A DNA stretch of 64,000 nucleotides, from the NCBI GenBank assembly GCA_020912385.1, contig CP087210.1, positions 558,001 through 622,000 of the forward strand. Direction: 5' to 3'. Source of the stretch: Neofusicoccum parvum (taxonomy: Eukaryota; Ascomycota; Dothideomycetes; Botryosphaeriales; Botryosphaeriaceae). Each line of letters opens with the position of its first letter. The first letter of the stretch is position 1. Position numbers and translations under genes: made by a program. The notes under the pieces were generated by a model. That model did not search any database, was not told the DNA's origin, and worked only from the letters and a program-made list of their open reading frames with translations. Below, one piece after another: positions 12,391-22,894 of this stretch.

Positions 12391-14186
12391 GGTGGGTGCG
12401 GTGAACCTGCATCTGGGACGAAGCGACTCGATGGAACAACGCAATCGAACAGGACGGGACCTGCGCAACGACAGGCAGGAAGAAGGAGGCTCTTCCACAC
12501 GTTCCGGTTGGCTCGTGTGGTGGGACGTACAAAACGCGCGCCGGTATCGGTCAGTGTCAGGTAGGTGGTAAGGTGCGCGCGTGGTCGCGGTGTGCACGCA
12601 CGCACGCGTGTCTCTCTCTCCCCTCCCTCCTCTCTTCTTCTCCCTCTCTCATTCCTGTTTGGCTGGTTTCATCACTTAGCCTTTTTTTTATTTTTACTTT
12701 TTTGGGCCTCGCGTGTACCCTGCGGCGCCCGCTGCTGCGCGGACGAGTCTCGTGTTTCGTCTGCAATGCTACCATACCCGCAACGGGCTGCTTTGCCGCT
12801 TCCTTCGAGAACCTCTCCGCCGGGCTGGCTCGCTCCCTTTGGACGTTTCTGCACCGGCTGGCAAGGCAAGCAAGCACGCGCCGCACGCTTACCGGTTGGT
12901 CGGGCGCGGGCCTGCTGACTTGCGTGTTGGCTGCTCGCCCGCCGCGCAGCCGACGCGCCGTCCCCCCCACCACCGCACTTCCTTCATGGACATGCGTCCT
13001 TCGCTCCCGCTGTGCTGTTCCTGCAGGGCGGCGGTAATCTCGCCGTTCAATGGAGGGAGGATGATCAGGAAGAAGCGCATGCTTTTTCTTCTCGGTCGGC
13101 GGGCGGCTGGGAGCCCTTCCTTCCCCAATCGAGCGATGGTCCAGGACCTCGTATGTGGTGCTGCATCGTGTAGGGGCGCATATGCAATGCTCGTCATCCG
13201 TTTCGATCTTTTCCTCATCGCCATCGTCGTTATTCAGATTCATCTAATTCTCCGTATATCCTTTCCTCCATCTGCGAGGCGTGTGATGTCGATCTTGCGT
13301 CTTTTGTTTCTTTGCTTTTTAGTTATGGGTATTGGACCCTGGGTTGCTTTCTTTTTTCTTTCTTTCGTTGCTTCTTCGGATCACGTTCGACGAGATTGCG
13401 GTGGGGGGAACCAAGGCCCGTACGTCGATCTTCCGTCCAGTACTTCCATGTCGTGCAACCGTGTTTCAGGTTCAGCCTTCTGTTGGGTTAATTCCAATGT
13501 TTGTTGTGCGATGTCGACACCTTGGTCCTTGGAAGAAAAGAGCGGAGCAGCCCCGGGGGCCGGGGGGCCGGGGGGCCGGGACTCGCTTTCCCAAGGATTT
13601 CTAGTTTGGGCCGTTGGCCATCTATGACGCTGGGCCGTGATGGTGGGGTGGTTGCTGGCGGACGGGTGGGGAGATATGTTGGCGGTGAGGAGATCTCTCC
13701 CATTCCACCACACTCTGCGTATTCCTCGATCGCCGTCTGGTTGGACCGCTTGCCGCCGGCCCTCTTCTTCCTCTTCTAGAGCTCTTCCGCTGCATCTCAA
13801 CTCGGTTTCGAGACGGGCAGGCGAGGGAGTTCCGCTCCTCCTTTCCCCCCCGCCATCCGCTCTGCGCTTGCTGGCTCCCACCGTCCACACATTTCCCCTT
13901 CTTCCTTTCCCTTTTGCTTTTTCGTTCCAGAGCCCGGCTCGCGCAACACGCGCCGCACGCGCCTGACGTGCATGATGTACAACCCGCTCCGCCCGCCCGC
14001 CTGCGTACCCGCCGCGGCGCGGCTGTCGCTGCGTGTGAACCTTTTATCTTGTTTCGGCCGCCTCGCCCGTCCTGTCCTGCACACGCACACCGCACGACAG
14101 ACGTGCTACTGCAGGGTCTGAGTTGTCAAAGAGTTGGCCTTGCGCGCGCAGCAGCAGCAGGAGCAGAAGCAGCGCGCAGCAGCGGA

Positions 14187-14210
14187 CGCAGCACGCAGCA
14201 CGCAGCACGC
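14187..14210. repeat. Tandem heptamer CGCAGCA, 3 copies plus partial
   Basis: Three exact CGCAGCA units, followed by a partial CGC. It is the same heptamer as at 7699 and 17207. Confidence 0.85.
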
Positions 14211-14586
14211 ATACAGGCACTGTATCGAGGCAGCCACCACCACACATCTGACGATCACCCGCATGCGCCGCTGCTCGGTCTGGCGGACGGTAAATCTGGC
14301 GCCGCGGGGGAGGGAAGCTGCTGATCGTTCCCGGCTGCCAGACCGCCGGGCCCGCGTCGTCTCCGCCTCGCGCCCTGCCCTTCTCCCTTTCAATCGCGCT
14401 TGCCTGAGCTCTTTTTTCCCGCCGCTCCCCTCGCTCTCCCTCCCGTGCCCCTTCACGTCATGTCGCGAGAGCATCTGGTGATGGGGTGATGGCGCCATGA
14501 TGGCGGGCTGCCATCCGCGCTGTGCCATCTTCGCCCCCGCCCCCGTCCCCGCCGTGCCTTGCGTGGCCCCCTTAGGGACGGATCCC

Positions 14587-14603
14587 GGCTGGCTGGCTGG
14601 CTG
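14587..14603. repeat. (GGCT)4 microsatellite
   Basis: Four GGCT units in the same gene-free region. Confidence 0.75.
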
Positions 14604-15748
14604 GGGCGGCGGATGATCATAAGGCCAGATGCACACGCATGCAGCAACGGCCCCCACGTTGCGTGCCGGTGAGGCTGTCGTCTTGCAGGTGTCTAACACC
14701 TGCGCGGAGGCAAGAGGGACGTCCCGAAGGCGGCAGAAAAAGAGAAAGCTGTCGTGTGCGCGCGTGCGCGTGTGCGAGGACGGGTGGGCGGTCTTTGCCG
14801 CCGTCACATCTGTGCGGAAAAGTAGCGGCGGCGGCGGCCCAAGGGGAAGAGCGGGAGGCTCAAGCCAAAAAACGGTTGTGGCACGTGGGTTGGGGCTGGC
14901 TGGGCTTGATGCTGTATTCCATTGAATTGTTTATTTTGGGTCCCCGCCCGTTTTGTCCGTTTGGTCGTTTGTTTTCTTTGCTTTGGGCCGGAGGTTTGTC
15001 CCCGTTTACCGTTGGGAGATGGAAAGACTTGAGACCGTGCACGTTTTTGCCTCCGGGAGACGGCGCCACTTGCTGTCGATCCGAGATCTGGATCTATGAG
15101 GATCCGCATTGGATCAAAAGCAAAAGGCGGGATTTGTGTGGGGTCGGTGGAGGCAGGCGCGGCGGCAAAGCGGATGGAGCGGGAGGCGGGGGTGTTGCTT
15201 TTTGTCGTTGGCTGTTGAGGGCCGCGGGGCGTCCGGAGTAAGGGGTACGTGCCATCGACCGAGAGAAGTCGATATGTGATCGAACAGGAAGGTGATTTGC
15301 TGCAGTGCTCAGTGGGACGTTGATGAAATGTTATCATCGCTGGGGTGCTACCACTCACCGAAAGAGTCTGGTTTGTAAGTTCTCAGCAACGCCTATCACG
15401 GCTGTCTTTGGAGGATGTTGAGAGAAGTTCGAACGTCATCCTCTTTCTACCTTTCTTCCCCTTAGTCTCAGTCGAAGCGAACTAATCAGTTGCGTATGGC
15501 GATGGCTGTGGAAAAGCTGTAGTCGTAAATCCATTTCTATCGTCTCCTTTTCCCTCAATTCCATCGCAACAGGTGGGGGAAAAAAAAATTAGAGTCAATC
15601 CATCCACCACAAAGAAAACGAACTCCCAGACACCGTCTTGACCTCCCTCTCTTACCCACAAACACACGCTATGCTTTCTCTTTTCACGCTCGCCAACCCA
15701 CACCCTTGAAAATGCATCCAGAAACGGCCCTTCCTCTCTCCCACTCTC

Positions 15749-16417
15749 TCAAACGAGCCCACCCCCAGCCACACTCCTAAACCCCAACGGCGCCTTCCCA
15801 CCCAGGGCATCCAGGCCACCGGTGCTCACCCTCTTGCTGATCTTCTCGATCTTCTGGGCCTCGCGCATCTCCCGGACGTGCTCGCTGACCCAGAAGCGGC
15901 GCAGGGTGCGGTCGTCCAGGTCCCTGGCGCCGCCGATCCAGCCGAGGCAGGCGGGGGCGGCGCACTGGCAGTCGAAGCCGCGGTCCATGGCCCACTCGGT
16001 GCTGGGGTAGAAGAAGGTGAGCTCGTCGCCGGCGCGCAGCCCCTCGGCCCGCAGCGGGTTGACGCGCACCTCGCCCGCCGCCATGTCGAAGATCAGGTTC
16101 GGCTCGCACGAGTGGTTGATGTAGCGCAGGTCGCTGTTGAGCTCGACGTGCGCGGATGGCCCCGCCTGCACCGTCGTGTAGACGGGGGCGGGCGCGGGCG
16201 TCGCCAGCGTGATGCGTGCGAAGACGGCGTTGGGCGGCAGCGTGACCTGCGAGAGGGCTTTGGTCGTGTAGTTGGGGCCGTGCTCCACGGTGAGCAGCTG
16301 CGCCAGGTCGTGGTCGGTGGGCGTGGGCGCGGCGGTGCCGTTGGGGACGGGTTTGGCGGTGCCGTTGGCGAGGGTGGTGGTGCCGTTGGCGGCGGGGATG
16401 GAGGCGGTGACGGCCAT
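15749..16417 (-). CDS. Small SET-domain protein with post-SET motif
   Basis: Single-exon, 222-residue protein of the SET lysine-methyltransferase fold; the substrate is unknown. Residues 1-35 are low complexity, with four near-repeats of NGT. The core has RYINHSCEPN (the AdoMet-binding motif usually written RFINHSCxPN), then ELTFFYPSTEW (equivalent of the catalytic ELTFDY block). A post-SET cluster CQCAAPAC follows, fitting CxCxxxxC, and then a basic helix. The N-terminal half of a standard SET domain, with its GxG motif, is not obvious, so this is a reduced SET protein of a kind common in fungal genomes, often called a hypothetical SET protein. The ATG at 16417 gives a natural start, with no in-frame upstream extension. 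Enzymatic activity is uncertain. Confidence 0.8.
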   Translation of the reverse strand: MAVTASIPAANGTTTLANGTAKPVPNGTAAPTPTDHDLAQLLTVEHGPNYTTKALSQVTLPPNAVFARITLATPAPAPVYTTVQAGPSAHVELNSDLRYINHSCEPNLIFDMAAGEVRVNPLRAEGLRAGDELTFFYPSTEWAMDRGFDCQCAAPACLGWIGGARDLDDRTLRRFWVSEHVREMREAQKIEKISKRVSTGGLDALGGKAPLGFRSVAGGGLV

Positions 16418-18561
16418 GGCTCGCGGGTGGCGGGTGGTTTGTATGCGTTCGGTAGGGGGGATTGGATCTCAGGTGGCCGTGGCGCGGGTTTGATGGAGTA
16501 TCGCCAGGAACGAGGACAGACGGACAGCGACGAGGTCAAGAAGCGCGGTCAGGGGGAACTCTTTCTCTCCGGAACCCGCACGAGACAGAAAGGCAAACGG
16601 GCTGATAGCTCCTCCATGGACGCGGAGGGGGGCCAGCTGGGGCTTTATACAGGGCACCACCGCACAGGGACGGTGGATGAGATGTTTACCCGCCCTGACG
16701 CGCGAATTATTTTAGTGAGGGGCAAACGCCGCTGGGCGACGGAGCCGCAGCGCGCGGCGAGTGGACAGCAGCATGACGATAGCGGGGTACTTTCCAGCGC
16801 AGCTGTTAGGTAAGGGACCAGCGCGCCCCGGGATGATGTCTTTCCCATCTATCCGGACCCACTCGCGGCCCTGATGATGTGTGGCCACCCGCACCCCACG
16901 GTGGTGCGCCGCCCATCAGCCGAGACCAGTCCGAGGGAGCGCGCGCGCGCGCGTGGAGCATGCCGAGGTTACGACGCCAGCCAGCGAGCGAGACTGGCCT
17001 GGGGAGCAGGGCAGAGCCGATGGCAAGCGGCGTGGGAGCGAAGCCCGCGCGACGATGGCGGAGGGGAGGGTTGCGCCGGCCATTCCGTCATCCGTGCCTG
17101 ATTTGCGGCCGCAGGATCAGACCGCCAGCGGGCCGCCGCGTGCGTTTTTTGCATGCGGCGCAAGGCAAAAGCAAAAGCAGCTGCTAATGCCACGGGGTCC
17201 AGTCCGCGCAGCTCGCAGCTCGCAGCTCGCAGCCCGCGGTCGGCGGGTGGACAGTGCGCCAGCAACGACGTAACCGCCACGAAAAGAAGACGGAACGCCC
17301 GGTGCCTGACATGTGAAATCACCTGCCTCCTGACAGGGTCCGTATCGACCACCGCCCGGATCAACGACCGATTCTCATGCCATGCCATCCCCAAAAACCG
17401 CGCGGCGACAACAGCGGTGTGGGGACTGCCCACCAGCATCTCTGCAGCAGGCCTCTCCACGAAAATGATGCGGGCGGCTGGCGAGTTCACCGACAGTTAG
17501 TTGCTGATAAGGCCAGCACGGTGGCCTCTGCGGCCGCTCTGCGCATCCAGGACAACTCCAACTCCTTCCGCCACGCTGTCCAGCGTTGGCGAGGCCGAAC
17601 CACCGATCGACTATCTCGACGGCTGAGGTTTCGTCTGCTTCTCACAAAGTGCCGTCAATGCCGACTTATTCTCCAGTGTCAACGCCACAGACAGCCGCTG
17701 CAGCCGACCGCCAGCGCGAAAAACACAACACCTCCTGCCAGAAAGCAGGATAATCAGACTTGGCCACGGCCATTGAAGCAGTCGTCCGGACGCATTGGCC
17801 ATCAATGCCATATGCCAACGTCATCCAGACGAAACTGCTCACGAACAGACGAGAGCAACTCTCGCTAATCCTCCGTTACAGCACGCGCATCTTAGACAAC
17901 CCGAGGCACTGATCGACTACCATCACGACAGTCGCCGTTTCGCATGATCTTCGCGGTGCACGATCAATGCCTTTTCCATTGCCGACTACTCCGTCATTAT
18001 CTTGGCTGCGCTTAAAAGGCGCAGCCGTCCCTAAAAACCACCGGCCAACTCCCGCGCGAGATCGCGAACTCCGCCTGCGAAAAGCCTGCTTTGTCCTGCG
18101 GACCCGAAGGTCCAAGGAGGAGATAGGCAGAAGAAGAAAAAGAAGTGGCGGCTATATGTAGCACGCCGCTGCGAAATTTTTGAACCAGCCAAAAAAAAAG
18201 CACCCAGCAGAATGAATCATGAAAGAAAATGATAATAGTACAGAGGAAATCAGAACCCCTCTCTATCGAGTCAATGGGTTGTTTAAAAGAAAATCTTGTA
18301 CAGGCAAAGAGAAAAGACGATGGCCTCCCCAATTCGAACCCCAGTCAAACGAATGTGTAGTGGTATAAAGCTTTCCGTCAAACCCCCCTCATCGTAATAA
18401 ATTCAGCAAGCCTTTTCCCACCCGCAAAGAAAAAATTGTCGTTAAAAGTCGTCGCAAAGTTTGAAGTAATTGAATAAAGGGGTATCAGGCAATCGAGGGG
18501 GTATCACGGGTGTAAAAACCAGCAGATAGAAAGTACTCTCGAAGGGGCTTAACTACACCCA
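16418..18561. other. Intergenic region upstream of SET gene and downstream of KCH1
   Basis: Contains the promoter of the SET gene (transcribed leftward) and, near 18.1-18.5 kb, the A/T-rich 3' region of the leftward potassium transporter. The open frames of 60-311 codons overlap other frames and have no recognisable domain. The tandem heptamer at 17207 is listed separately. Confidence 0.55.
17207..17234. repeat. Tandem heptamer CGCAGCN, 4 copies
   Basis: Units read CGCAGCT three times, then CGCAGCC. Third occurrence of this heptamer array in the window. Confidence 0.85.
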
Positions 18562-21051
18562 TCACCGCTCACTGAACCCATAGGCATCCCTGCGCCAGTC
18601 CTCGGGCGACTGCTCACGGCCACCCCATCCACCAGCAGTCGACGGCCGCTGCTCGTAGTCGCCGTTGTGCTCTTCTTGCGCCTGCATTGGCTCCGTTGCG
18701 CTCCTCTGCAGGGGACGAATCGGCGGCTGCTGCGTCCGCAGAGGTGCCGAGAAGTTGCGAGACGACGACCGCTGATGCTGATGCTCCATGTTCTGCTGGC
18801 TATCGCTGTTGTTCTGCTTGCCATAGACAGGGCTGACATGGCGGTCCTGAGAGTTGCGGCCGGGCGCATCATCCTCGCTGCCGGTACGCACGTGGGAAAC
18901 GGGCGTCGAGTTGTTCTGGTGCGGGTTGAATGCCATGTAGCTGGTTTGAGGTTGCTGCGTGTAGCCTGTCGAGCCGGAACGTGTCGAAGCGTTGCTAGGC
19001 GAGCGAGATCGGCGCATGTTGGCAGCCGGCATGGGCTGCTGGAGAGGCGTACCGGCGCGGAATGGATCGTAGTCATCATCGCCGGCAGCATATCCACCGT
19101 TGTAGCCGTTGTAGTCGTTGCGAACATTGTTACCCATAGGCCGTTGCTGGTGCTGCAGCTCGTAGGCATCTTGCATTTGCACTGCCGGGGACTGACGGCC
19201 GTAAGGATCGAAGTCGGCGTTGCCAAGTGGAGAAGGGCCAGGTATGCCACGTCCCATTGAGTTCATCCCGGTGTTGGCGCGCATGGGGCCAGGGGGTGGC
19301 ATGTTATAGCCATCGTTCATGCTATAGCCTGTGTTCTGACGCATCGGCATTCCCGGTCCGGGCGGACCACGCGTTTGGGGCGGAGGGCCATATCCGTTCG
19401 GGCCGAACCCGTTCGGACCATATCCATTGGGGCCCATGGCTGGCGAGTTGCGACCCTGCATCGGAGGCTGCATGGGAGGTCTATCCATAGGAGTGTACGA
19501 ACGCTGAGGACCTCCAGCGCTGAAGGCAGTGTTGGATCTTGGTGGGCCGTAGTAGCCATTTTGGCCCATGGGACCTGGCGTGCTGCGTGCTTGAGGAGGC
19601 GGTCCCTGAGGCGTGTAAGAGCGTTGCTGGGAACCGCTCGTCAAAGACCGCTCGAAGTTCATTGGCATGGGAGGCATTGGTGGCGGCGTAGATTCTCCCA
19701 TGTCGCTCGCGCCGCCAAGGAGAGGCGCGTTCGAGCCGTAACTCTGAGCAGACCAGGCAGAGGACGACGTATCGGTCCTGGTAGGTCCGGTAGGTCGCTT
19801 GTCGTCTTCGCCGATGTTGGGAAGAGTCGGGGCCCTGGACGATAGGGTGGGACGACTGGAGTTGGCGGTACTCGGCCGGGTTGGCGGTTGAGAAGAATAA
19901 GCTGGCAATGTCGAGAACGAACCCTGGGTGTCGGATCGGTCCAGGCCTTGCAGTTGAGGAAGGGTGGGCTTCCGGGGAACCAGTTCGGGGCGAGAGTTCT
20001 TGCTGTGCAAAACATTGGCCTTTTGTGATTTCTGCGATCCACCACCATTTTCCCTCTGCATCCTAGCCATCGCTGCCCGGTTCGCTTCCTCCTCTTCCTG
20101 CCTGATCTTCTTCTCTTGCTTCTCCAGAGCCTTCTGAACCTTGACACTGACGACGCGCTCGAGTCTCTTATCGACCTTTCGCCTGCAGTAGTTCGCCAAC
20201 GTGCCATCGACCGAGGGAACGTAGTGCCACAAGAACAGCACGTAAAGCACGCCGGCCATGATCAAACTGAGAGCGGAAATGACCCAAATGACCAGAGTGA
20301 ACAACATGGAGGAGAGGATGATGGCCTGCTCTCTTTGCTGGTCGGCAAGCAATCCGATGTTGACCCAAAACTGCTCGAGCGCAGAATTGCCATCCGTTGC
20401 GGCGTGGTCACCCTCGGGCAGGAGATCTGCCTTCATGGCAGCCCACAGAGTGACGCCGTTGACGACTTGACGGGGACCCTCGGCCACGACGATACGGATG
20501 GCGCTCTTGAACTGGAAATAGACGAACAGGGCAATGTAGTCGACACCCTTCTTGGACTTTGTCAGTTCCGCGAAGACAAGAAAACGCCTCCAGCCGTGTC
20601 CACCCTTGTAGATCCGAGAACTCTGGAGCGTGGCCGCCAAGGGGTCAAGGTAACTGTCTGCGACACCGCCGCGGCGCATGACGCGGAAGGCACGCAGCCA
20701 TTCGAAGCCGGCGAGAACCCAGGAGAAGATAATACAGCCGGTGAAGATCCATTTGGAGACGCTGATGTCGATGGCCGGGTCGACCTGGCTGGACCATTTG
20801 TTGAAGGCGAGCAAGTTGACGGCTGTGAAGGTATCGGCGACATAAACAGCTATCGCGATGCCGCTGAGAACCCACAGCCAGAGGTAGGAGAGCTTGGATT
20901 TCCAGGAGGACGAAGTGAAGTCACTGAGTGTCTATCAAGGAGTCAGTAACGTGTTCAGCAGCGAATCAATGGGGCGACGCACGATGTAGTCCCACTTCTG
21001 CTCTTCGCGGACATTCTTTTCCTGGTCGCCGATGCGACCGAAGCAACCCAT
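18562..21051 (-). CDS. KCH1: Kch1/Prm6-type low-affinity potassium transporter
   Basis: Plasma-membrane protein of the fungal Kch1/Prm6 family, which in yeast mediates low-affinity K+ uptake needed for Ca2+ channel activation during pheromone or stress response. Exons 21051-20983 and 20931-18562 (one 51-bp intron) give 812 residues. The first exon encodes MGCFGRIGDQEKN and ends in KWDYI, joined in frame to TLSDF. Membrane helices follow: LSYLWLWVLSGIAIAVYVAD, WIFTGCIIFSWVLAGFEWL, a further amphipathic membrane segment, and FTLVIWVISALSLIMAGVLY. After a basic coiled region (VDKRLERVVSVKVQKALEKQ) come more than 450 residues of Pro/Gly/Asn/Gln/Ser-rich sequence, presumably cytosolic and disordered. 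The tail contains repeated PNGYGPNG-like units. The N-terminal family assignment is solid; channel activity is inferred. Confidence 0.87.
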
Positions 21052-22894
21052 GGCGGGCTGCTAACCAATATTAAGTAGAGGTTCCGTAGTTGGTAATGAG
21101 AGTGGTGGCTTCAGTCCGGCTGAAGGGTTGGAGGGAATTACGGGAAGGGTAGGGAGAGTGGGCGAGGCGTCGAGCGCTCACGGCGAATGGAGCAACACAG
21201 TTGCTGGGGAGTTTGCGCTGGATCGAACAGTCCAGCTGCGATGCCGCCAGCGGAACGAGGGTGAGAAGGAGAGGGCGCAGTGATAAGAGCCGCGGGTATC
21301 CTTGTGTTGTTTGAGGATGGTCTGAAGCAGTGGGGAGCGAGCGTGGGCTATGTACGGATTGGGGCGAGAGGAATGAGGGGCATGACTGGAATGGGGGATG
21401 TGAATCGTGTTAAGGTTCCTCTCTCGTCGCACAATGGGTGGCTATTGTTGGCCGTGGGACAAAGGAATGCGGCGATCAGCGAGAGTGCGTGTCGCGGGCG
21501 CGGTCGCGCGAACAAAGACCGGTCGCAGCGGTGATGTCGGCGGAGCAGTGATTGTCGCTCGTGGGCGGCTGGGCGCTGGCTACTGTCCAGCTCAGCAATG
21601 GAGGACGCGCGATGGGCGGTGGAGGCGGGTGGGTTTATGGGCGCGCGTGTCGCAGGACAGCTGTCGGCATGGCGGTGCGCTGCGATGGGCAATGTCGGCG
21701 GCAATGAGAGTCGCAGCCTTGCAGGCCTGGGGCGTGGTCGTGTGGAGGCCGTGTCGCGCGCCCGCCGTGTAGCCGGCCTGCCCTGAGCGCAGCTCACTAT
21801 CTCAAACGCCTCTGAAGCGCCAGATTCGCACGGACGCCCAATCAGCGGCCGCGGGCAGGCCGCCCCTCGCCCGATTCCGCGCATGAGAAACCACAGGGCT
21901 AGCCTGTTCCTGGCCCGCCCGTCGCAGCCATTGGAGAAAGCATGGCTTGCTTGTCGCAGCCAAGAACCGCGCAACATGCGCACCCGCTGGCCGCTGCAGG
22001 CACCGCAGGGCCCCAGGCGGGCCAGCGGCCATCCGGCGGGCGTCGACCGCGAACCACTCTGGCCCTTCCGCGCGTTCACGTCAAGAGCCCCAGAGGAAAC
22101 ATCCCGCTGTACCGCCTTCCCCTTCGCGACACCCCGCCGTCGCGAAATTTGCAGGCTCCACCCTGCCCGCCCCGAGCGTCCCGGCGGCGGTTTGTTTCCA
22201 CCACCAGCAGCTGCCCGCGAATTGATTATGGAGTCGCCCTAAATGACAATCGACGCCTCTTAGCGCCTGCCCTGCCACCGCATGACACGCCGTTGTTGGG
22301 AACACCCCGTGACCTCATTAAGATGAGCGCATCATAAAAGCCAAATGGCAAGTGCCTTCGCCCGCCGAAGCAAATTATCCTAGGCGAGCGATCGCTCCCT
22401 CATCGCCTTCGCCTTCGCCTTCGCCACGCGGAGAGATGCCGCAGCCGACGGCTAGCGAGGAAATGCTTGTCCCATCCACCACTGCATGGGGGTTGGGGCA
22501 TTCACCTGGATACTCCTACATCGACAAAGGTCGCTCAGAAGGCGTGCCAAGCCTTCCGGTTGAATGCTTCAACTCCCCACGGCCGGCTAGGCGTGCTGTT
22601 CGGTCGAATCAGCCCATTATTGCCATCGCCATATTCGTATTGCCGCAGGCTCAACGTATCCGTGACACAGCACTCTCTCCGACGGGCACTTGCCGCCCTC
22701 GCGGTGCCCCCTTGCGCACCGGCGGCAAATCATTGTTGGGGACTGCGTTTCAGGCAATGCAAAACTCTCGTCCATTCATAGCTCGAGCCCGTAGAACTCC
22801 TATCCTATTGATCCATGACAGTCTCGCAGACGAATAAAAAAATTGCTCTAGAATTTTATACAACGCTTTTCCCACCGGGTCCCATGCAGCCACT
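21052..22894. other. Intergenic region, KCH1 promoter and BiP 3' side
   Basis: About 1.8 kb. The part near 21.05-21.5 kb should be the KCH1 promoter; the part just below 22.89 kb is the BiP 3' UTR. A short GCCTTC-type repeat lies near 22405-22425. Frames on both strands are short and overlapping, and none is convincing. Confidence 0.55.

Larger units (their letters stand above)
10840..15748. other. Long gene-free region, pyrimidine-rich
   Basis: Nearly 4.9 kb separates the acuK stop from the convergent SET gene. The first kilobase is T-rich, as expected of a 3' UTR and terminator. From 12.0 to 15.2 kb the plus strand is rich in C and T, with long CCCTCTCT-type stretches. Frames of up to 304 codons exist on both strands but overlap, are Arg/Pro/Ser-biased and match no domain I know. 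Short tandem repeats occur at 12376, 14187 and 14587. A non-coding transcript or a very long UTR is possible but not shown. Confidence 0.55.

Noticed and set aside
12713..13627. 304-codon plus-strand frame in the acuK-SET desert
   Set aside because: Mixed hydrophobic and low-complexity sequence, with overlapping frames on the other strand and no recognisable motif or start context. Could still be part of a transcript.
15429..15437. Extra GACGTTCGA copy (inverted) near the SET gene, and one at 36437 in the MFS coding region
   Set aside because: Single isolated copies are close to chance expectation for 64 kb and are not part of the array; kept only as background for the count.
18325..18345. 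Possible tRNA B-box (GGTTCGAATTGG on the minus strand)
   Set aside because: No matching A-box, acceptor stem or anticodon arm could be folded around it.
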